Origin: Bacteroides reticulotermitis JCM 10512
Lineage (GTDB): Bacteria; Bacteroidota; Bacteroidia; Bacteroidales; Bacteroidaceae
DNA length: 64,000 nucleotides
Direction: 5' to 3'
Assembly: GCF_000517545.1 (NCBI RefSeq)
Contig: NZ_BAIV01000010.1
Span: forward strand, 95,746-159,745
Under the pieces are notes generated by a model. The model saw only the letters and a list, made by a program, of their open reading frames with translations. It did not search any database and was not told the DNA's origin. Each line of letters opens with the position of its first letter. Position 1 is the first letter of the stretch. Both the position numbers and the translations under genes were made by a program. Of the stretch, positions 9,063 to 20,366 are shown in pieces.

Positions 9063-12000
9063 TTACTCATCTATATACTCTTCACCATGATCTGTATCCG
9101 ATTCATCCTCTTTTTTATTTCTTCTGAAAGCTTGTGGAACGACCTGATATTTCTCTTTAAAACATCTACTGAACTGTCGGGGAGAAGAGAATCCCAGTCG
9201 ATCGGATATCTCCGAAACATTTAACTCCGGATTTTCCCGAAGCATTAGCGCTGCTCGCTTCAGGCGGATTGTTATGATGAACTCATACGGAGTCTGTCCG
9301 GTGATGTCTTTCAGTTTGGTGAATAGTTTGGTACGTGCAATTCCAACCTCTTTAGCTAGAATGTTGACATTGAAATCGACATTGTCAAGATGCTGCTCAA
9401 TCACATTCATTGCCTTATCTACCAGTTCTTTATCTAAAGGATTGGTCGCTAATATTTGCGGTGTAGCGGATGGTTGTTGACTGAATTTCTCTTGCAACAC
9501 AATACGGTTGTTTACTAGATTGTTGCACCTCGATAGCAAGATGTTGATATTAAATGGTTTGGTAATATAGTCGTCCGCTCCGGTGCGCAACCCTTCCAGG
9601 TTATGTTCTGTCGAAGTTTGGGCAGTTAGCAGTACGACCGGGATGTGGCAAGTCTCTATCTGTTCTTTAATTCGTTTGCATAGCTCTGTACCCGACATTT
9701 CCGGCATGACTACATCACTCAACACAATGTGCGGATGATCGGACAACGTTTTTTCCCATCCCTCTTGCCCGTTGGAAGCTGTTATTACGGTATAGAACGG
9801 TGTGAAAAGCTTGACAAGCATCTCTTTCAGTGACTCGTTATCTTCCACAATTAAGATCTTAATCTCTCTTCTTTTACCGGAAAGCTTTCGATCGGGCTCT
9901 CGTTGTTGAGTATTTCCTGTTCGTCCAGTAGGCCGTCAAGGGCATAGGTTTCTTCAGGCAGCGAAGAAAAAGAGTCTTGAACATTATTCGTAAGCTGTTC
10001 GGAAGTAAAATGCTCTTTGCCTGTTTTAAGATGTATACAGAAGGTAGAACCTTCTCCCGGTTCGCTAAATACCTCGATCGTGCCATGATGCAACTCTACA
10101 ATGCCTTTACTAAGTGATAATCCGATTCCGGTACCAGTTAGCAACGATTCTACCTGATCCACCTGATAAAAGCGTTCGAATATGCGTTGTATGTTTTCAG
10201 AATCGATGCCACAGCCATTGTCAGTTACTTCTATAATAACTTCCTGGTTCCCTTTGCGTACCGATACGGATATTTCGCCTCCTTCTTTGGAGTATTTAAA
10301 AGCATTCGATAGCAAATTATTAATAACTTTCTGCATTTGCTTCGTATCATACCAAGCCGGCAGATTATCGTGGCTTTTGTAGAAATTCAGGGTGATATTC
10401 CTTTGTATGGCATATTCTTGGAAAAGGAGGTAAATCTCATAAACGAAGCTTACCGTATTATGTTCACTGACTTTGATGAGCATATGTCCTTGTTCCTGTT
10501 TGCGGAAATCAAGTAGTTCGGTGACCAATTCTCGCAGTTGCAGGCTGTTCTTATACACGCCTAATATCTTATTGTAGACGATTGGCGTGAACGAACGAAT
10601 TTGCAATAACATTTCCATCTGTCCGATAATCAATGTCAATGGCGTACGGAACTCGTGTGATATATTGGTGAAGAAACGCAGCTTGGCTTGGTTGAGATGT
10701 TCGATGTCTTCGGCATGTTTCTTTTCGTACTTCAGTGATTCCTGTAACTTAATACGATGATTATAAACTCGAATCAGATAAAAAGAAATCAGGCTAATGC
10801 CTAGTGCATATAAGAGATAAGCCCATATTGTCAGGTAAAAAGGTGGAAGAATCTCGATGTGTAGTTTACTTTCGGGAACAAACGGATTGTTTTTGGCCCG
10901 AACGATGAGTGTATAGCTTCCCGGGTTTAGGTTGGTGTACGTAATATTGTGCTGTCCCCGTGTACTAGTCCAAACTCGGGAGAATCCTTCCAGATAAAAC
11001 TCCATCTCATCTTTGTTGTAAGGAATATAGTTGGAAGTCGTATACTCAATGCTGAACATCGACTGATTATGTTTTAGGACTAGCTTATCTGTGTATTCCA
11101 ACGTTTTATCCAGAATCTGCGTTTGGTCGTTTACTTCAACCTCCTCGCCGTTGACAAACAGTCGGAAAGGATGGATCTCATATTTCTGCCAGGTGCGATC
11201 TATGTCCTTCTCACGGAAAGCGATCATACCGTTCATACCACCTATATATATGTCCCCATTGGAGGCTTTGAACAATGCACGCTCGTTTGTTGCCGATAAA
11301 GGTACGCCAACCCCTCGGTTGTAGTTGGTAAATGTGCGGGTCGCATAGTCCAGTATAGAGAAACCAACGTCCGTGATAAACAAAAGTCTTTCGGGTGACA
11401 GCTCGCACACATCATAGATGCAGTTGCTTTCGATACCGTTTTTTTGTTGGTCCAGATTTTCAAAGTCGTCCGTTTCGTATCGGTAGATGTCTATCCCGGC
11501 TTCACTGGTGCATATCCAGAGCCTTTTCTGGCTGTCTTGGAAAATGCGATTGATACTGTTGCTGCTCAGGCTTTGTTTGAGAGCCGGGTTATGCTTATAG
11601 TTTTTAGTTGCGTGTGTGTCGAAGTGATAGCTATAAATACCCTCTCCATTGCCGGTAGCCCATAGTGTATTGCAATGGTCTACACACAGTGTATTGGCCA
11701 TAGCGATGTTATAGGGTTCCTTATGCAAGATAAGTTCGCTTTTCCCATTCTCCGGATTAAAGATGCACACGCCTGCATGAGTTGCCAAAATCAGTTTCTT
11801 TTTATAGGGAACAATGTCTCTGATCGTGTTTGAGGGCAGTGAACTCTGGGATTCCCGGTTCGATTGATAATGTGTGAACTGCTCGCTACGAAGATCTAAT
11901 TTGTTTAACCCTCCTAAATGAGTTCCGATCCATAGAATGTTGTTCTTTGAATCATGATACAACGATTTAACATTGTCTTGTGAAAGACTGTTTTTATACT

Positions 12001-13122
12001 TATCATGTTTAAACCATTGGAAAGTACCCTCTCCGGGCGTATATTTGTTAACCCCACCGCCTTCGGTACCAATCCATAGGTTGTGTTGGTTGTCTTCTAC
12101 AATAGGAGCTACAATCGGGAAACTGAGCCTTCGGCTTCGACTTTAGAAACCTGGATATGGTGATAGACTTGATATTGGGGAGTGAAATAGTTAACTCCTC
12201 CGAAGTAAGTTCCGATCCATACGGTTCCTTGTTCGTCACAGAGCAAGCTCCAGATCGAAGAGTGAGTCAGGCTGTGTTCTCTTTCACTTTTCTGGTAGCA
12301 ACTGAAAGTACCTGAATGTGTATTAAAACGGTTTAGCCCATTAAATGTGCCAACCCACATATTACCTTGTTTATCTTCGCAAAAGCTACGTACAAAGTTA
12401 GAGCTGATACTTTTTGGGTCCGACTCTGTATGCAGGTAATTCTTCATTGAATTACCATCCATCACATAAAGTCCGTTTTCCCAGGTCCCGATCCAGAACC
12501 GTCCAACAGAATCTTGGAATATATTGATAACGTTGACTTTGGGGAGCAACTGAGTTAGCTTTTTCTGCTTATCCAAGCGAAACAGTCCATGTTCTTCGGT
12601 CCCGATCAACATATAATCGTCGCATACATAAAGTGCACCGATGTTCGAGCAGTTGTTCAGGGTATAGTAAGGTTCAAACTGCTTTCCGTTGTGGCGATAA
12701 ATGTGAGAATCCTTGGTTACATACAGATCTTTATGATAATGCATAGCGCGTATGTATCCTTGTATCAAAGTCGTAAACTGGTTATTGGTTGTATTAAGTG
12801 CCGACACACCTTTCGGAGTCATGAAGTAAACTTCATCCTTGCCATTTCCGGTTATTTTTTGTATATTGTTGAAGATTAAACTATTCGGATCACTTTTGTG
12901 GGATTTATAAGTGATAAACTCATTTCCATTATAAAGGTTAACCCCGTTGCGTGTTCCTATCCAGATGTAACCCTTAGCGTCTTGATAAAGGCTGATGACT
13001 GAATTATTAGAGAGTCCATTCTCAGTAACCAGATGATTAAATGATATTTCTTGAGAATATACATCGGTTAAACAGAGTAGTGAAAAAATAATGATTGCGA
13101 GTGTTGATTTAATATATTTCAT
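9063..13122 (-). CDS. hybrid two-component regulator (HTCS), two frameshifts
   Basis: One gene read in three frames, about 1,353 residues if two bases are restored. In order: a signal/anchor peptide, a periplasmic array of beta-propeller repeats with recurring WIGT-G-G motifs, a Y_Y_Y domain, a membrane segment (near TIWAYLLYALGISLISFYLI), HisKA with FFTNISHEFRTPLTL, an ATPase domain, a receiver (VVLSDVVMPEMSG) and an AraC-type helix-turn-helix. The first break is at 12117-12119 (CCC where CCCC is needed); the second is near 9862-9875. HTCS proteins bind PUL-derived oligosaccharides directly and activate the adjacent susC operon. It is divergent from PUL1, so it is probably that locus's regulator. 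All catalytic motifs are present across the frames. Confidence 0.9.
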
Positions 13123-13154
13123 AGTGTTCCTTAAGGTTTATGTTGAAAATAAGG

Positions 13155-13162
13155 CAAATATA
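13155..13162 (-). promoter_or_regulatory. -7 box for the HTCS gene
   Basis: Read on the minus strand this is TATATTTG, matching TAnnTTTG. It lies about 33 bp upstream of the HTCS start. No -33 TTTG was found at the expected distance. Confidence 0.45.
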
Positions 13163-13203
13163 TATTTTTTTATCGGTTTTTCGGCCTTTTAATGTTACCT
13201 TTT

Positions 13204-13268
13204 TGTACATTATATGTGCTTTTTTTGTACAAACTTTGTTTGTGAGGTGTCTGTACATATCTTGTACA
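13204..13268 (+). promoter_or_regulatory. TGTACA operator cluster upstream of PUL1
   Basis: The palindrome TGTACA occurs at 13204, 13226, 13252 and 13263. The first two sit in identical TTTTTGTACA 10-mers exactly 22 bp apart, and the last two are 11 bp apart. The copies at 106 and 58 bp before the -7 box have counterparts at the same distances before PUL2. Likely binding sites for the AraC-type domain of the HTCS; this is inference. Confidence 0.5.
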
Positions 13269-13309
13269 TCGTTTGAATTTATTAGACTGCCTCTTTAGAA
13301 TATGCGGGC

Positions 13310-13317
13310 TATATTTG
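13310..13317 (+). promoter_or_regulatory. -7 box of the PUL1 promoter
   Basis: TATATTTG, a match to TAnnTTTG, 28 bp before the GH88 start. No -33 TTTG lies at 19-21 bp upstream, which fits a promoter that needs an activator. Confidence 0.5.
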
Positions 13318-13345
13318 CCATATAAACTTAAAAAATAACAATGTA

Positions 13346-14560
13346 ATGCGTATGAAAAACACTTTATGGCTATTTGTTGGTACCTTCCTTTTATGGGTGT
13401 CGATGAGCGGATGTAAAACGAAAACATTAAATCAGGATGTTGGCCTGATTGCTGATAATATAGCAAATGCTGTGTCTCAGTATTCATTGCAAACGGATGT
13501 GATTGAACATAGTGGTGGAATATTGAATCCTCGCACTATTGATGATAAGGGAGAGGTCATTTACGTTCCTTTCGACGATTGGACCAGTGGATTCTTTCCG
13601 GGTAGCATGTGGTATATGTACCAGCTCACCGGAGATAAAAAGTGGAAAACGTTGGGACAGAAATATACGGAAGCTATCGACTCCGTACAATACCTGACCT
13701 GGCATCATGATGTCGGCTTTATGGCGGGATGTAGTTTTCTGAACGGAATGCGATTAGGTGACATCGACTATACACCAATCGTTGTACAGGCAGCTCGCTC
13801 ACTGGCTACTCGCTTTCGTCCGGAGGCGGGTGTTATTCAGTCATGGGATTCGGATAAAGGATGGCAGGCCAAACGCGGATGGAAATGTCCCGTGATTATT
13901 GATAACATGATGAACCTGGAACTATTGTTCGAGGCTACTCGTCTTTCAGGTGACTCTACCTATTATAATATAGCAGTTAGCCATGCCGATAAAACGTTGG
14001 AAAATCATTTTCGCGCAGACAATAGCTGTTATCATGTAGTCGACTATGATCCGGAAACCGGAGCCGTACGTGGCAAACAGACCGCACAAGGTTATGCCGA
14101 CGAGTCATCGTGGGCGAGGGGACAGGCTTGGGCATTTTATGGCTATACTATGTGTTATCGTTATAAGCATAATCCCGCTTATTTAGATCAGGCACTCAAA
14201 ATCTATAACTTCATATTTACGAATAAGAATCTTCCTGCTGACTTGATACCTTACTGGGACTTTGATGCACTCAATATACCGAATGAACCTCGGGATGTAT
14301 CGGCTGCTACCGTAACAGCTTCCGCTTTATATGAACTGCATACCTATCTATCGGATGCAAAGTATAAAGAAACGGCCGACAAAATCATAGAGAGCTTGAG
14401 CACTCCTGCGTATAGAGCACCCGTCGGTACAAATGGAAACTTTATCCTGATGCACTCTGTGGGAAGTATACCGCATGGTGCCGAAATCGATGCTCCGCTG
14501 AATTATGCTGATTACTATTTCTTGGAAGCCTTAATCAGAAAACGTGACTTAGAAAAATAA
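13346..14560 (+). CDS. GH88 unsaturated glucuronyl hydrolase
   Basis: A 404-residue lipoprotein (signal peptide, then a lipobox-like stretch ending at Cys23). GH88 enzymes remove the 4,5-unsaturated uronic acid left on oligosaccharides by polysaccharide lyases, through hydration of the enol ether. Family features seen: DDWTSGFFPGSMWYMY near 77-92, the Asp of HHDVGFMAGCS near 120-130, the second key Asp in PVIIDNMMNLELLF, and DESSWARGQAWAFYGY. Length is normal. It is the first gene of PUL1 and is followed after 27 bp by susC. It acts on the products of the PL8-type lyase encoded downstream. A second start at 13352 (MKNT) is possible. A truncated paralogue opens PUL2. Confidence 0.9.
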   Translation: MRMKNTLWLFVGTFLLWVSMSGCKTKTLNQDVGLIADNIANAVSQYSLQTDVIEHSGGILNPRTIDDKGEVIYVPFDDWTSGFFPGSMWYMYQLTGDKKWKTLGQKYTEAIDSVQYLTWHHDVGFMAGCSFLNGMRLGDIDYTPIVVQAARSLATRFRPEAGVIQSWDSDKGWQAKRGWKCPVIIDNMMNLELLFEATRLSGDSTYYNIAVSHADKTLENHFRADNSCYHVVDYDPETGAVRGKQTAQGYADESSWARGQAWAFYGYTMCYRYKHNPAYLDQALKIYNFIFTNKNLPADLIPYWDFDALNIPNEPRDVSAATVTASALYELHTYLSDAKYKETADKIIESLSTPAYRAPVGTNGNFILMHSVGSIPHGAEIDAPLNYADYYFLEALIRKRDLEK

Positions 14561-14587
14561 TACTTATCAGAACCAATTATCATACTT

Positions 14588-17500
14588 ATGAAAAATGTAC
14601 AACTCTTAAAACGAATTAATTTCTTACTGCTGGCGCTCTGCACCTTCTCATTTGCTTTTGCGCAGATAACGGTTGGCGGTAAAGTGGTAGACGAACTAAA
14701 TGAGCATTATTGGGGCTAACATTACACTAAAAGGCGAGAAAAAGGGAACAATTACAGATGTGAACGGGAAGTTTACGATTTCTGTACCGAAACAATCTTC
14801 TGTCTTGGTTATTTCTTTCATCGGTTATGCAACCAAGGAAGTAACTGTTGGTACGAAGAAAACATTGGATGTTATTCTAAAAGAAGACGGAGTTACGCTG
14901 GATGAAGTAGTAGCGGTGGGATATGCCACCGTGAAGAAAAGCGACTTGACCGGATCGGTTGCCAAGGTCGACATGACTGATTTGACCAAAAGTCAGGTTC
15001 TCTCTTTCGATCAAGCTTTGGGCGGTCGTGTGGCAGGCGTACAAGTTGTATCGAGTGACGGACAACCGGGAGCTGAAACGAATATTGTAATTCGAGGAAG
15101 TAATACGATCTCGGACGCATCGGACGGTACACCCCTTTATGTAATTGATGGATTTGCAACAGAAGATGCTAATCCGGCTGCGCTGAATCCGAACGACATC
15201 GAATCGATTGACGTGCTGAAAGACGCCTCGGCTACAGCTATCTATGGAGCACGGGGTGCGAATGGAGTAATTATTATTACGACTAAACGAGGTACGGAAA
15301 GTGCTCCGCGTGTGACGTATGACGGATATGTTACGTATCAGGCGGCTCCTAAAAACCTAAAGCTTCTGCAAGGACAAGACTATGTAGCTTGGCAAAATGA
15401 AATATTGGGTGCTTCGGGTATGGCCGATACTTATTATCGTTATGATGAGGCGTTGGGACGCAACCGTGTGTTGGAAGATTATGCCAATCTACCTTCTACT
15501 GACTGGCAGAATGAAGTTTTCCGTGCGGCTCCTATGACTAGTCATCACCTGGCGTTAACGGGAGGAACCAAAACGACTAAATATAGCTCCAGTGTCTCGT
15601 ACTACAACCAACAAGGGGTTATTATCAACTCTTCGTATGAAAGTTTAAAGGCACGTGTTACGCTTGACCAACAAATATCCAAAAACGTGAAAGCGGGAGT
15701 GACTGTTAACTTCTCGAATAATATATCGAAAGGATCTGCACCTTCACAAGGTGGTGGTGGAGATACCCAGTATTTCCTGTATCAGGTATTGGCTTATCGC
15801 CCGTTGTTCTATTCGGATGAAGACGAAGATGAGGACGCATTGTTGCAGAAACATCCTAACTATCCGTACAATCCGGTGAAGACGATTGAAAATACATACG
15901 AGAAAACGCGTAGTCGTCAGCTGAGTATGAATACTTATCTGAACTGGATGCTAACCAAGGATCTTACTTTTAGAGCTACTTTTGCTTATAACTGGCGTAT
16001 CGATCGTCGTGAAACGTATGATAATGCCGATACGTATTGGGGAGACCCGCGTTATTCTTCTCGCCATTCGAATGGTAAGTTCAGCTTTAGAGAGTGGGAC
16101 GGATGGTCGAATGAATACACGTTGACTTATAAGAAAAGATTTGGTGCGCATAACCTAACAGCGATGCTTGGAGGTTCATTAAACAGTCGTACGTCTTCCA
16201 ATCTAGGAGCATCGTCGGTTATGGTACCTTGGGATGCATTAGGTTTCTGGGGCTTGTCTTCGGGTACTCCGGAAACGATAACCACCAACAATTTTGTTCA
16301 TAACATGGCTTCTTATTTTGGACGTGTCAACTACGACTGGCGGTCACGTTATCTGTTGACGGCTACTGTTCGTGCCGATGGAACTTCTCGATTCCCTTAT
16401 AATAAATGGGGTTACTTCCCTTCCGGATCTTTTGGATGGCGAGTTTCTGAAGAGGCTTTCATGGCACCGGCCAAAGAATGGATGTCTAACCTAAAACTCA
16501 GAGTGGGTTGGGGAGCAACCGGAAACTGTAATACATACAGAGACTATCCGTCGCAATTACTCTATTTAGGTGACCAAAGCTATGCTTTCAACAACTCGAT
16601 GGACAATCCGGCTATTTACATAAGCCAGATGCCTAACAAAAACATGAAGTGGGAAACTACTTATCAAACGAATATCGGACTTGATTTTGGTCTCTTCCAG
16701 AATCGGATTACCGGAGAAATTGACTTCTACAACAAAGAAACGAAAGATCTATTGCTGAATGCTGAGGTCCCTCTATCTATCGGATTCGATAAGATCCAGC
16801 AAAATATAGGTAGCATCCGCAACCGTGGTATGGAGTTCTCTATCAATACGGTGAACTTTACTGGAGGTAAAGGTGGACAGTTTAAATGGACTACAAACTT
16901 TAATATCTCTTTCAACAAGAGTAAGATTACCGGGCTTTCGGGAGATCAGGATTTCTTAGTAACAGGTATTCAATATCCTACCATTAAGAACTTATATATC
17001 GCCCGCATCGGTCAGCCACTTTCTCAGATGTACGGATACGTATATGACGGAGTTTATCAGTATGAAGATTTTAATGAAGTATCGCCAGGCGTTTTCGTAT
17101 TGAAAGATGGTATTCCTAATAATACCGAAGAGCGCAATAACATTAAACCGGGAGATATGAAACTACGTGACGTTAACGGTGACGGCAAAGTATCGCCGGA
17201 AGACCAGACTGTGATTGGTAATGGACTGCCTATTCATACCGGAGGATTTACAAACAATTTCGAATATAAAGGTTTCGATCTGAATGTATTCTTCCAATGG
17301 TCGTATGGGAACGATGTAGTCAATTACAACCGTCATCGGTTGGAAGATCTGCGCGGAAGACACCTTAACCAGTTGGCTACTGCAACGAATCACTGGACAC
17401 CGAGAGTGTACAACAGTGACGGAACCTATACAGATGGAAACTACACCAATTACTTATGTGCTGTAGAACGCAGTTTAGATGTTAACACGAGTAGAGTGGT

Positions 17501-17750
17501 GGAAGATGCTTCTTTCCTGCGCCTGAAGAATGTGCAGTTGGGATATAACTTCCCGGTGAAGCTAATCAAACGTTTTGGTATCAGTTCGCTACGTGTATAT
17601 GTAAGTGGACAAAACTTATGGACGTGGACAAAGTACACGGGATACGATCCAGAAGTTTCGACTCGTAACTCTGCCCTTACACGTGGATTCGACTATTCTT
17701 CTTATCCGAAGACGACTTCTTATACCTTTGGTATCAAACTCGGATTATAA
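14588..17750 (+). CDS. susC: SusC-like TonB-dependent transporter, PUL1 (N-terminal frameshift)
   Basis: The outer-membrane oligosaccharide importer of PUL1. It starts at 14588 with a clear signal peptide ending in AFAQ, then enters the carboxypeptidase-regulatory-like domain. The frame breaks near 14690-14702 and the next frame carries IIGANITLKG and the remaining 1,015 residues. The register needs two added bases or one removed. After the N-terminal extension come a plug domain (PLYVIDGF, ESIDVLKDASATAIYGARG) and a beta-barrel ending in a C-terminal aromatic-rich strand (FGIKLGL). SusC proteins work as a complex with SusD, encoded 27 bp downstream. The break is probably a sequence error, since the rest is well preserved. 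Confidence 0.9.
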
Positions 17751-17776
17751 ATTTACATCTAATAATGATCAACCAT

Positions 17777-19405
17777 ATGAAAAAAATATTCTTTATAGCA
17801 GTAGGTTTATTAACCTTGACTTTTTCATCCTGTGACTTCTTGGATACAGAAGTCTACGGCAATCTTGATGAACATAATCTTTATCGCGATCAAGCCAGTT
17901 GCATGGCCGGATTAGCCGGTATATATGATAAATTAGGAGCAAAAGGCACTTACGGCCTGAATATCTGGGGTGACTTGGATGCAGGGACCGATATCATGGT
18001 CTATAACCGTGAGTATGGCAAAAAATACATTCAGTTGCCTAACTATAACTATAATAATACCAGCGCGGACCTTGAACAATCCTGGAAAGATTTGTATGAA
18101 GGTATCAACCGGGCGAATGATTATATCGGTCTGCTTTCTCAACGCACAGATGAAGAGTGTGGCGGAGAGACTAAGAAGAATATGTATTTAGCAGAAGCAA
18201 AAGCTCTGAGGGCATTGTATTATATGAACTTGGTTGCTTTCTGGGGAGATGTACCTTTGCGTTTGGAAGTGGTACGCGACTTATCGCAGCAGCAATTGAA
18301 GAGGTCTCCACAGGCTAAAATCTACGAACAAATTATAGAAGATTTGCTTGATGCTGAGAAAGGTTGCCGTCCTGCGGACGAATTGAATGCTCCCGGACGT
18401 ATTTCGAAGACTACTGCGCAAGCTTTACTGGCCCGTACTTACATGTGGCGCTCCGGTTATCCGATGGAAATGGATAATTGGGAAGAGGCGTTGAACTATG
18501 CACGTAAGGTGAGAGACAGCAAATTGCACGAACTCTATCAATCGGATAAAGGCGTAGACGGTTATCGGTCGATGTTCATCAATATGTGTTCCAATAAGTA
18601 TGACTTGAATCACAAGGAAAGCATGTTTGAAGTAGAGTTCTACGGTAACGGACTGGATAAATCGAATGAAAGTGGCTACTTAGGCTTGTACTTAGGTATC
18701 ATGCAGGGTGTGCAAACAGATCAAGACGTTCCTTTTGCTTATGCTTGGTTCGATGGTAGCCGGATTCTGATGAAGATGTATGAGAATAATGATGTGCGTA
18801 AATGGTGGAACTTTGGTGACTATAAATATGAACTCGTAAACAATAAAGTGACAAAGACAATGTTTACCGAGATGGAGAAACTAACTAAGACAGATGGAAA
18901 CCCTGGTAAATGGCGTGCGGAATATGATCCGGTTCGTCCTTGGGCGCGGAACAACTCTTCCATCAATTACCCAATCATGCGTTATGCCGATGTGTTGTTG
19001 ATGATTGCCGAATCTGCGAACGAATTCTCGAAGAATCCTACGCAAGAAGCGATTGATGCGGTTAATCTGGTGCGGGAGCGTGCAGGAGCTAGTAAGGTTA
19101 GCTTGGGCGACTTTGCAGGAGCAGAGGAGTTCAGAGAGTTTATTCGGGAAGAGCGTGCGCGTGAGTTGTGCTTTGAGGTACCACGCCGTATGGAACTTCG
19201 TCGTTGGGGTAAGCAGTATTATATCGACCGCATCCGACTGTTAAGCGAACAAGCTAAAGATGAAAACGGTAGTCAGATTGGTTATGATGTTACAAGTGTG
19301 AAAGCTGTTCCGGGTCTTAATGTAGTGGAAAAACATCTTTACTTCCCTATACCTCAGGCAGAGCTGAATACAAACCCCACTTGCGGACAAAACCCGAATT
19401 GGTAA
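17777..19405 (+). CDS. susD: SusD/RagB-like lipoprotein, PUL1
   Basis: A surface lipoprotein that forms the lid over the SusC channel and binds glycan. I chose the start at 17777 (MKKIFFIAVGLLTL) because it gives a clean lipoprotein signal ending at SSC; an upstream start at 17765 adds four residues. SusD features: the early DFLDTE motif, TPR-like helices with the LRALYYMNLVAFWGDVPL block, and the C-terminal RARELCFEVPRRMELRRWG block before FPIPQAELNTNP. Intact over about 542 residues. It lies between susC and a DUF5017-like gene, the usual order in these loci. Confidence 0.95.
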   Translation: MKKIFFIAVGLLTLTFSSCDFLDTEVYGNLDEHNLYRDQASCMAGLAGIYDKLGAKGTYGLNIWGDLDAGTDIMVYNREYGKKYIQLPNYNYNNTSADLEQSWKDLYEGINRANDYIGLLSQRTDEECGGETKKNMYLAEAKALRALYYMNLVAFWGDVPLRLEVVRDLSQQQLKRSPQAKIYEQIIEDLLDAEKGCRPADELNAPGRISKTTAQALLARTYMWRSGYPMEMDNWEEALNYARKVRDSKLHELYQSDKGVDGYRSMFINMCSNKYDLNHKESMFEVEFYGNGLDKSNESGYLGLYLGIMQGVQTDQDVPFAYAWFDGSRILMKMYENNDVRKWWNFGDYKYELVNNKVTKTMFTEMEKLTKTDGNPGKWRAEYDPVRPWARNNSSINYPIMRYADVLLMIAESANEFSKNPTQEAIDAVNLVRERAGASKVSLGDFAGAEEFREFIREERARELCFEVPRRMELRRWGKQYYIDRIRLLSEQAKDENGSQIGYDVTSVKAVPGLNVVEKHLYFPIPQAELNTNPTCGQNPNW

Positions 19406-19433
19406 TTATGAACCTTAATAATAGAATAGAACC

Positions 19434-20366
19434 ATGAAAAGATATTTATACTTACTATTAATAGTAACAGGCGGACTGCTGGTCTCCTGTGATTCCGAGA
19501 AAGTGGATGATGTTGATTTCGATGTGACTATCAGCAATAACCTGAAAGAGATTTATGTAGAAGATGATGTTACGTTCGAATTTAGTGGTAATCCGGCCTA
19601 CATCGTGTTTTACTCAGGTGAAAGCGGACATGAATATGCTTATAAAGATCGCCTAAGAGTGGACGTGGAATCTATGCGTTTCTCTTATACAATCACACAG
19701 CAATATACGGATGATATTTTCCAGAATAAAGAAACGATGCAGATCTATATCTCCGAAGACTTTAACGGCGATTATACGTCGGAAGGAATGAATAAAGCCA
19801 CCTGGACCAAGCTATCGGGTACGGGAGAAGGCGAATTGAAAGTTCCTCTTTGCGACAATAAACGCAAGGAAGAAGTTTCGGAAAGCGCCGATTTTTCGAT
19901 CTATAAAGATAGAAAGTTCTACTTGGGTATCCGATATAAAACAACGGTACCTGCTTCCGGCTGGCCACGAGTGGATGTTACATCGATGAATCTGGAGAAA
20001 GTAATTCCCGGAGGTACGGTTCCGATGACTAACCCGAGCAAGGGATTCGGTTTCAACTTTGTTTACTTGGATAGCAAAGATGGGAACTTCTGGGCCGACG
20101 ACGTAAAACTTCTATTCCAGCCTAAGAGCGATAACGAAGGAACGTATGATGTTTGGGCGGTTAGCCAGCAGATTGATGTAGCTGCCGTAGCTCCGGACAT
20201 GGGCGTACCCGTCAAGTCACTGGATATGAAATCGCCTTCGTATACCTATAACTATACGGAACCCGGTGAGTACAAGGTCACATTTGTTGCTTTGAACGCC
20301 AATGCGTGGAATACAAAAAGTGTGATGAAGGAGATGAAGGTTGTTGTTAAAGAAAGGATCGACTAA
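19434..20366 (+). CDS. DUF5017-like surface lipoprotein (SusE/F position)
   Basis: A 310-residue lipoprotein (signal ending at LLVSC). The region GNPAYIVFYSGESGHEYAY near residues 53-71 is typical of DUF5017 proteins, a group found downstream of susD genes and thought to bind glycan at the cell surface. The rest is beta-rich, with a PKD-like C-terminal segment (YNYTEPGEYKVTFVA). Binding is inferred from position and family. Its stop overlaps the start of the lyase gene by one base (TAATG), so the two are translationally coupled. Confidence 0.75.
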   Translation: MKRYLYLLLIVTGGLLVSCDSEKVDDVDFDVTISNNLKEIYVEDDVTFEFSGNPAYIVFYSGESGHEYAYKDRLRVDVESMRFSYTITQQYTDDIFQNKETMQIYISEDFNGDYTSEGMNKATWTKLSGTGEGELKVPLCDNKRKEEVSESADFSIYKDRKFYLGIRYKTTVPASGWPRVDVTSMNLEKVIPGGTVPMTNPSKGFGFNFVYLDSKDGNFWADDVKLLFQPKSDNEGTYDVWAVSQQIDVAAVAPDMGVPVKSLDMKSPSYTYNYTEPGEYKVTFVALNANAWNTKSVMKEMKVVVKERID

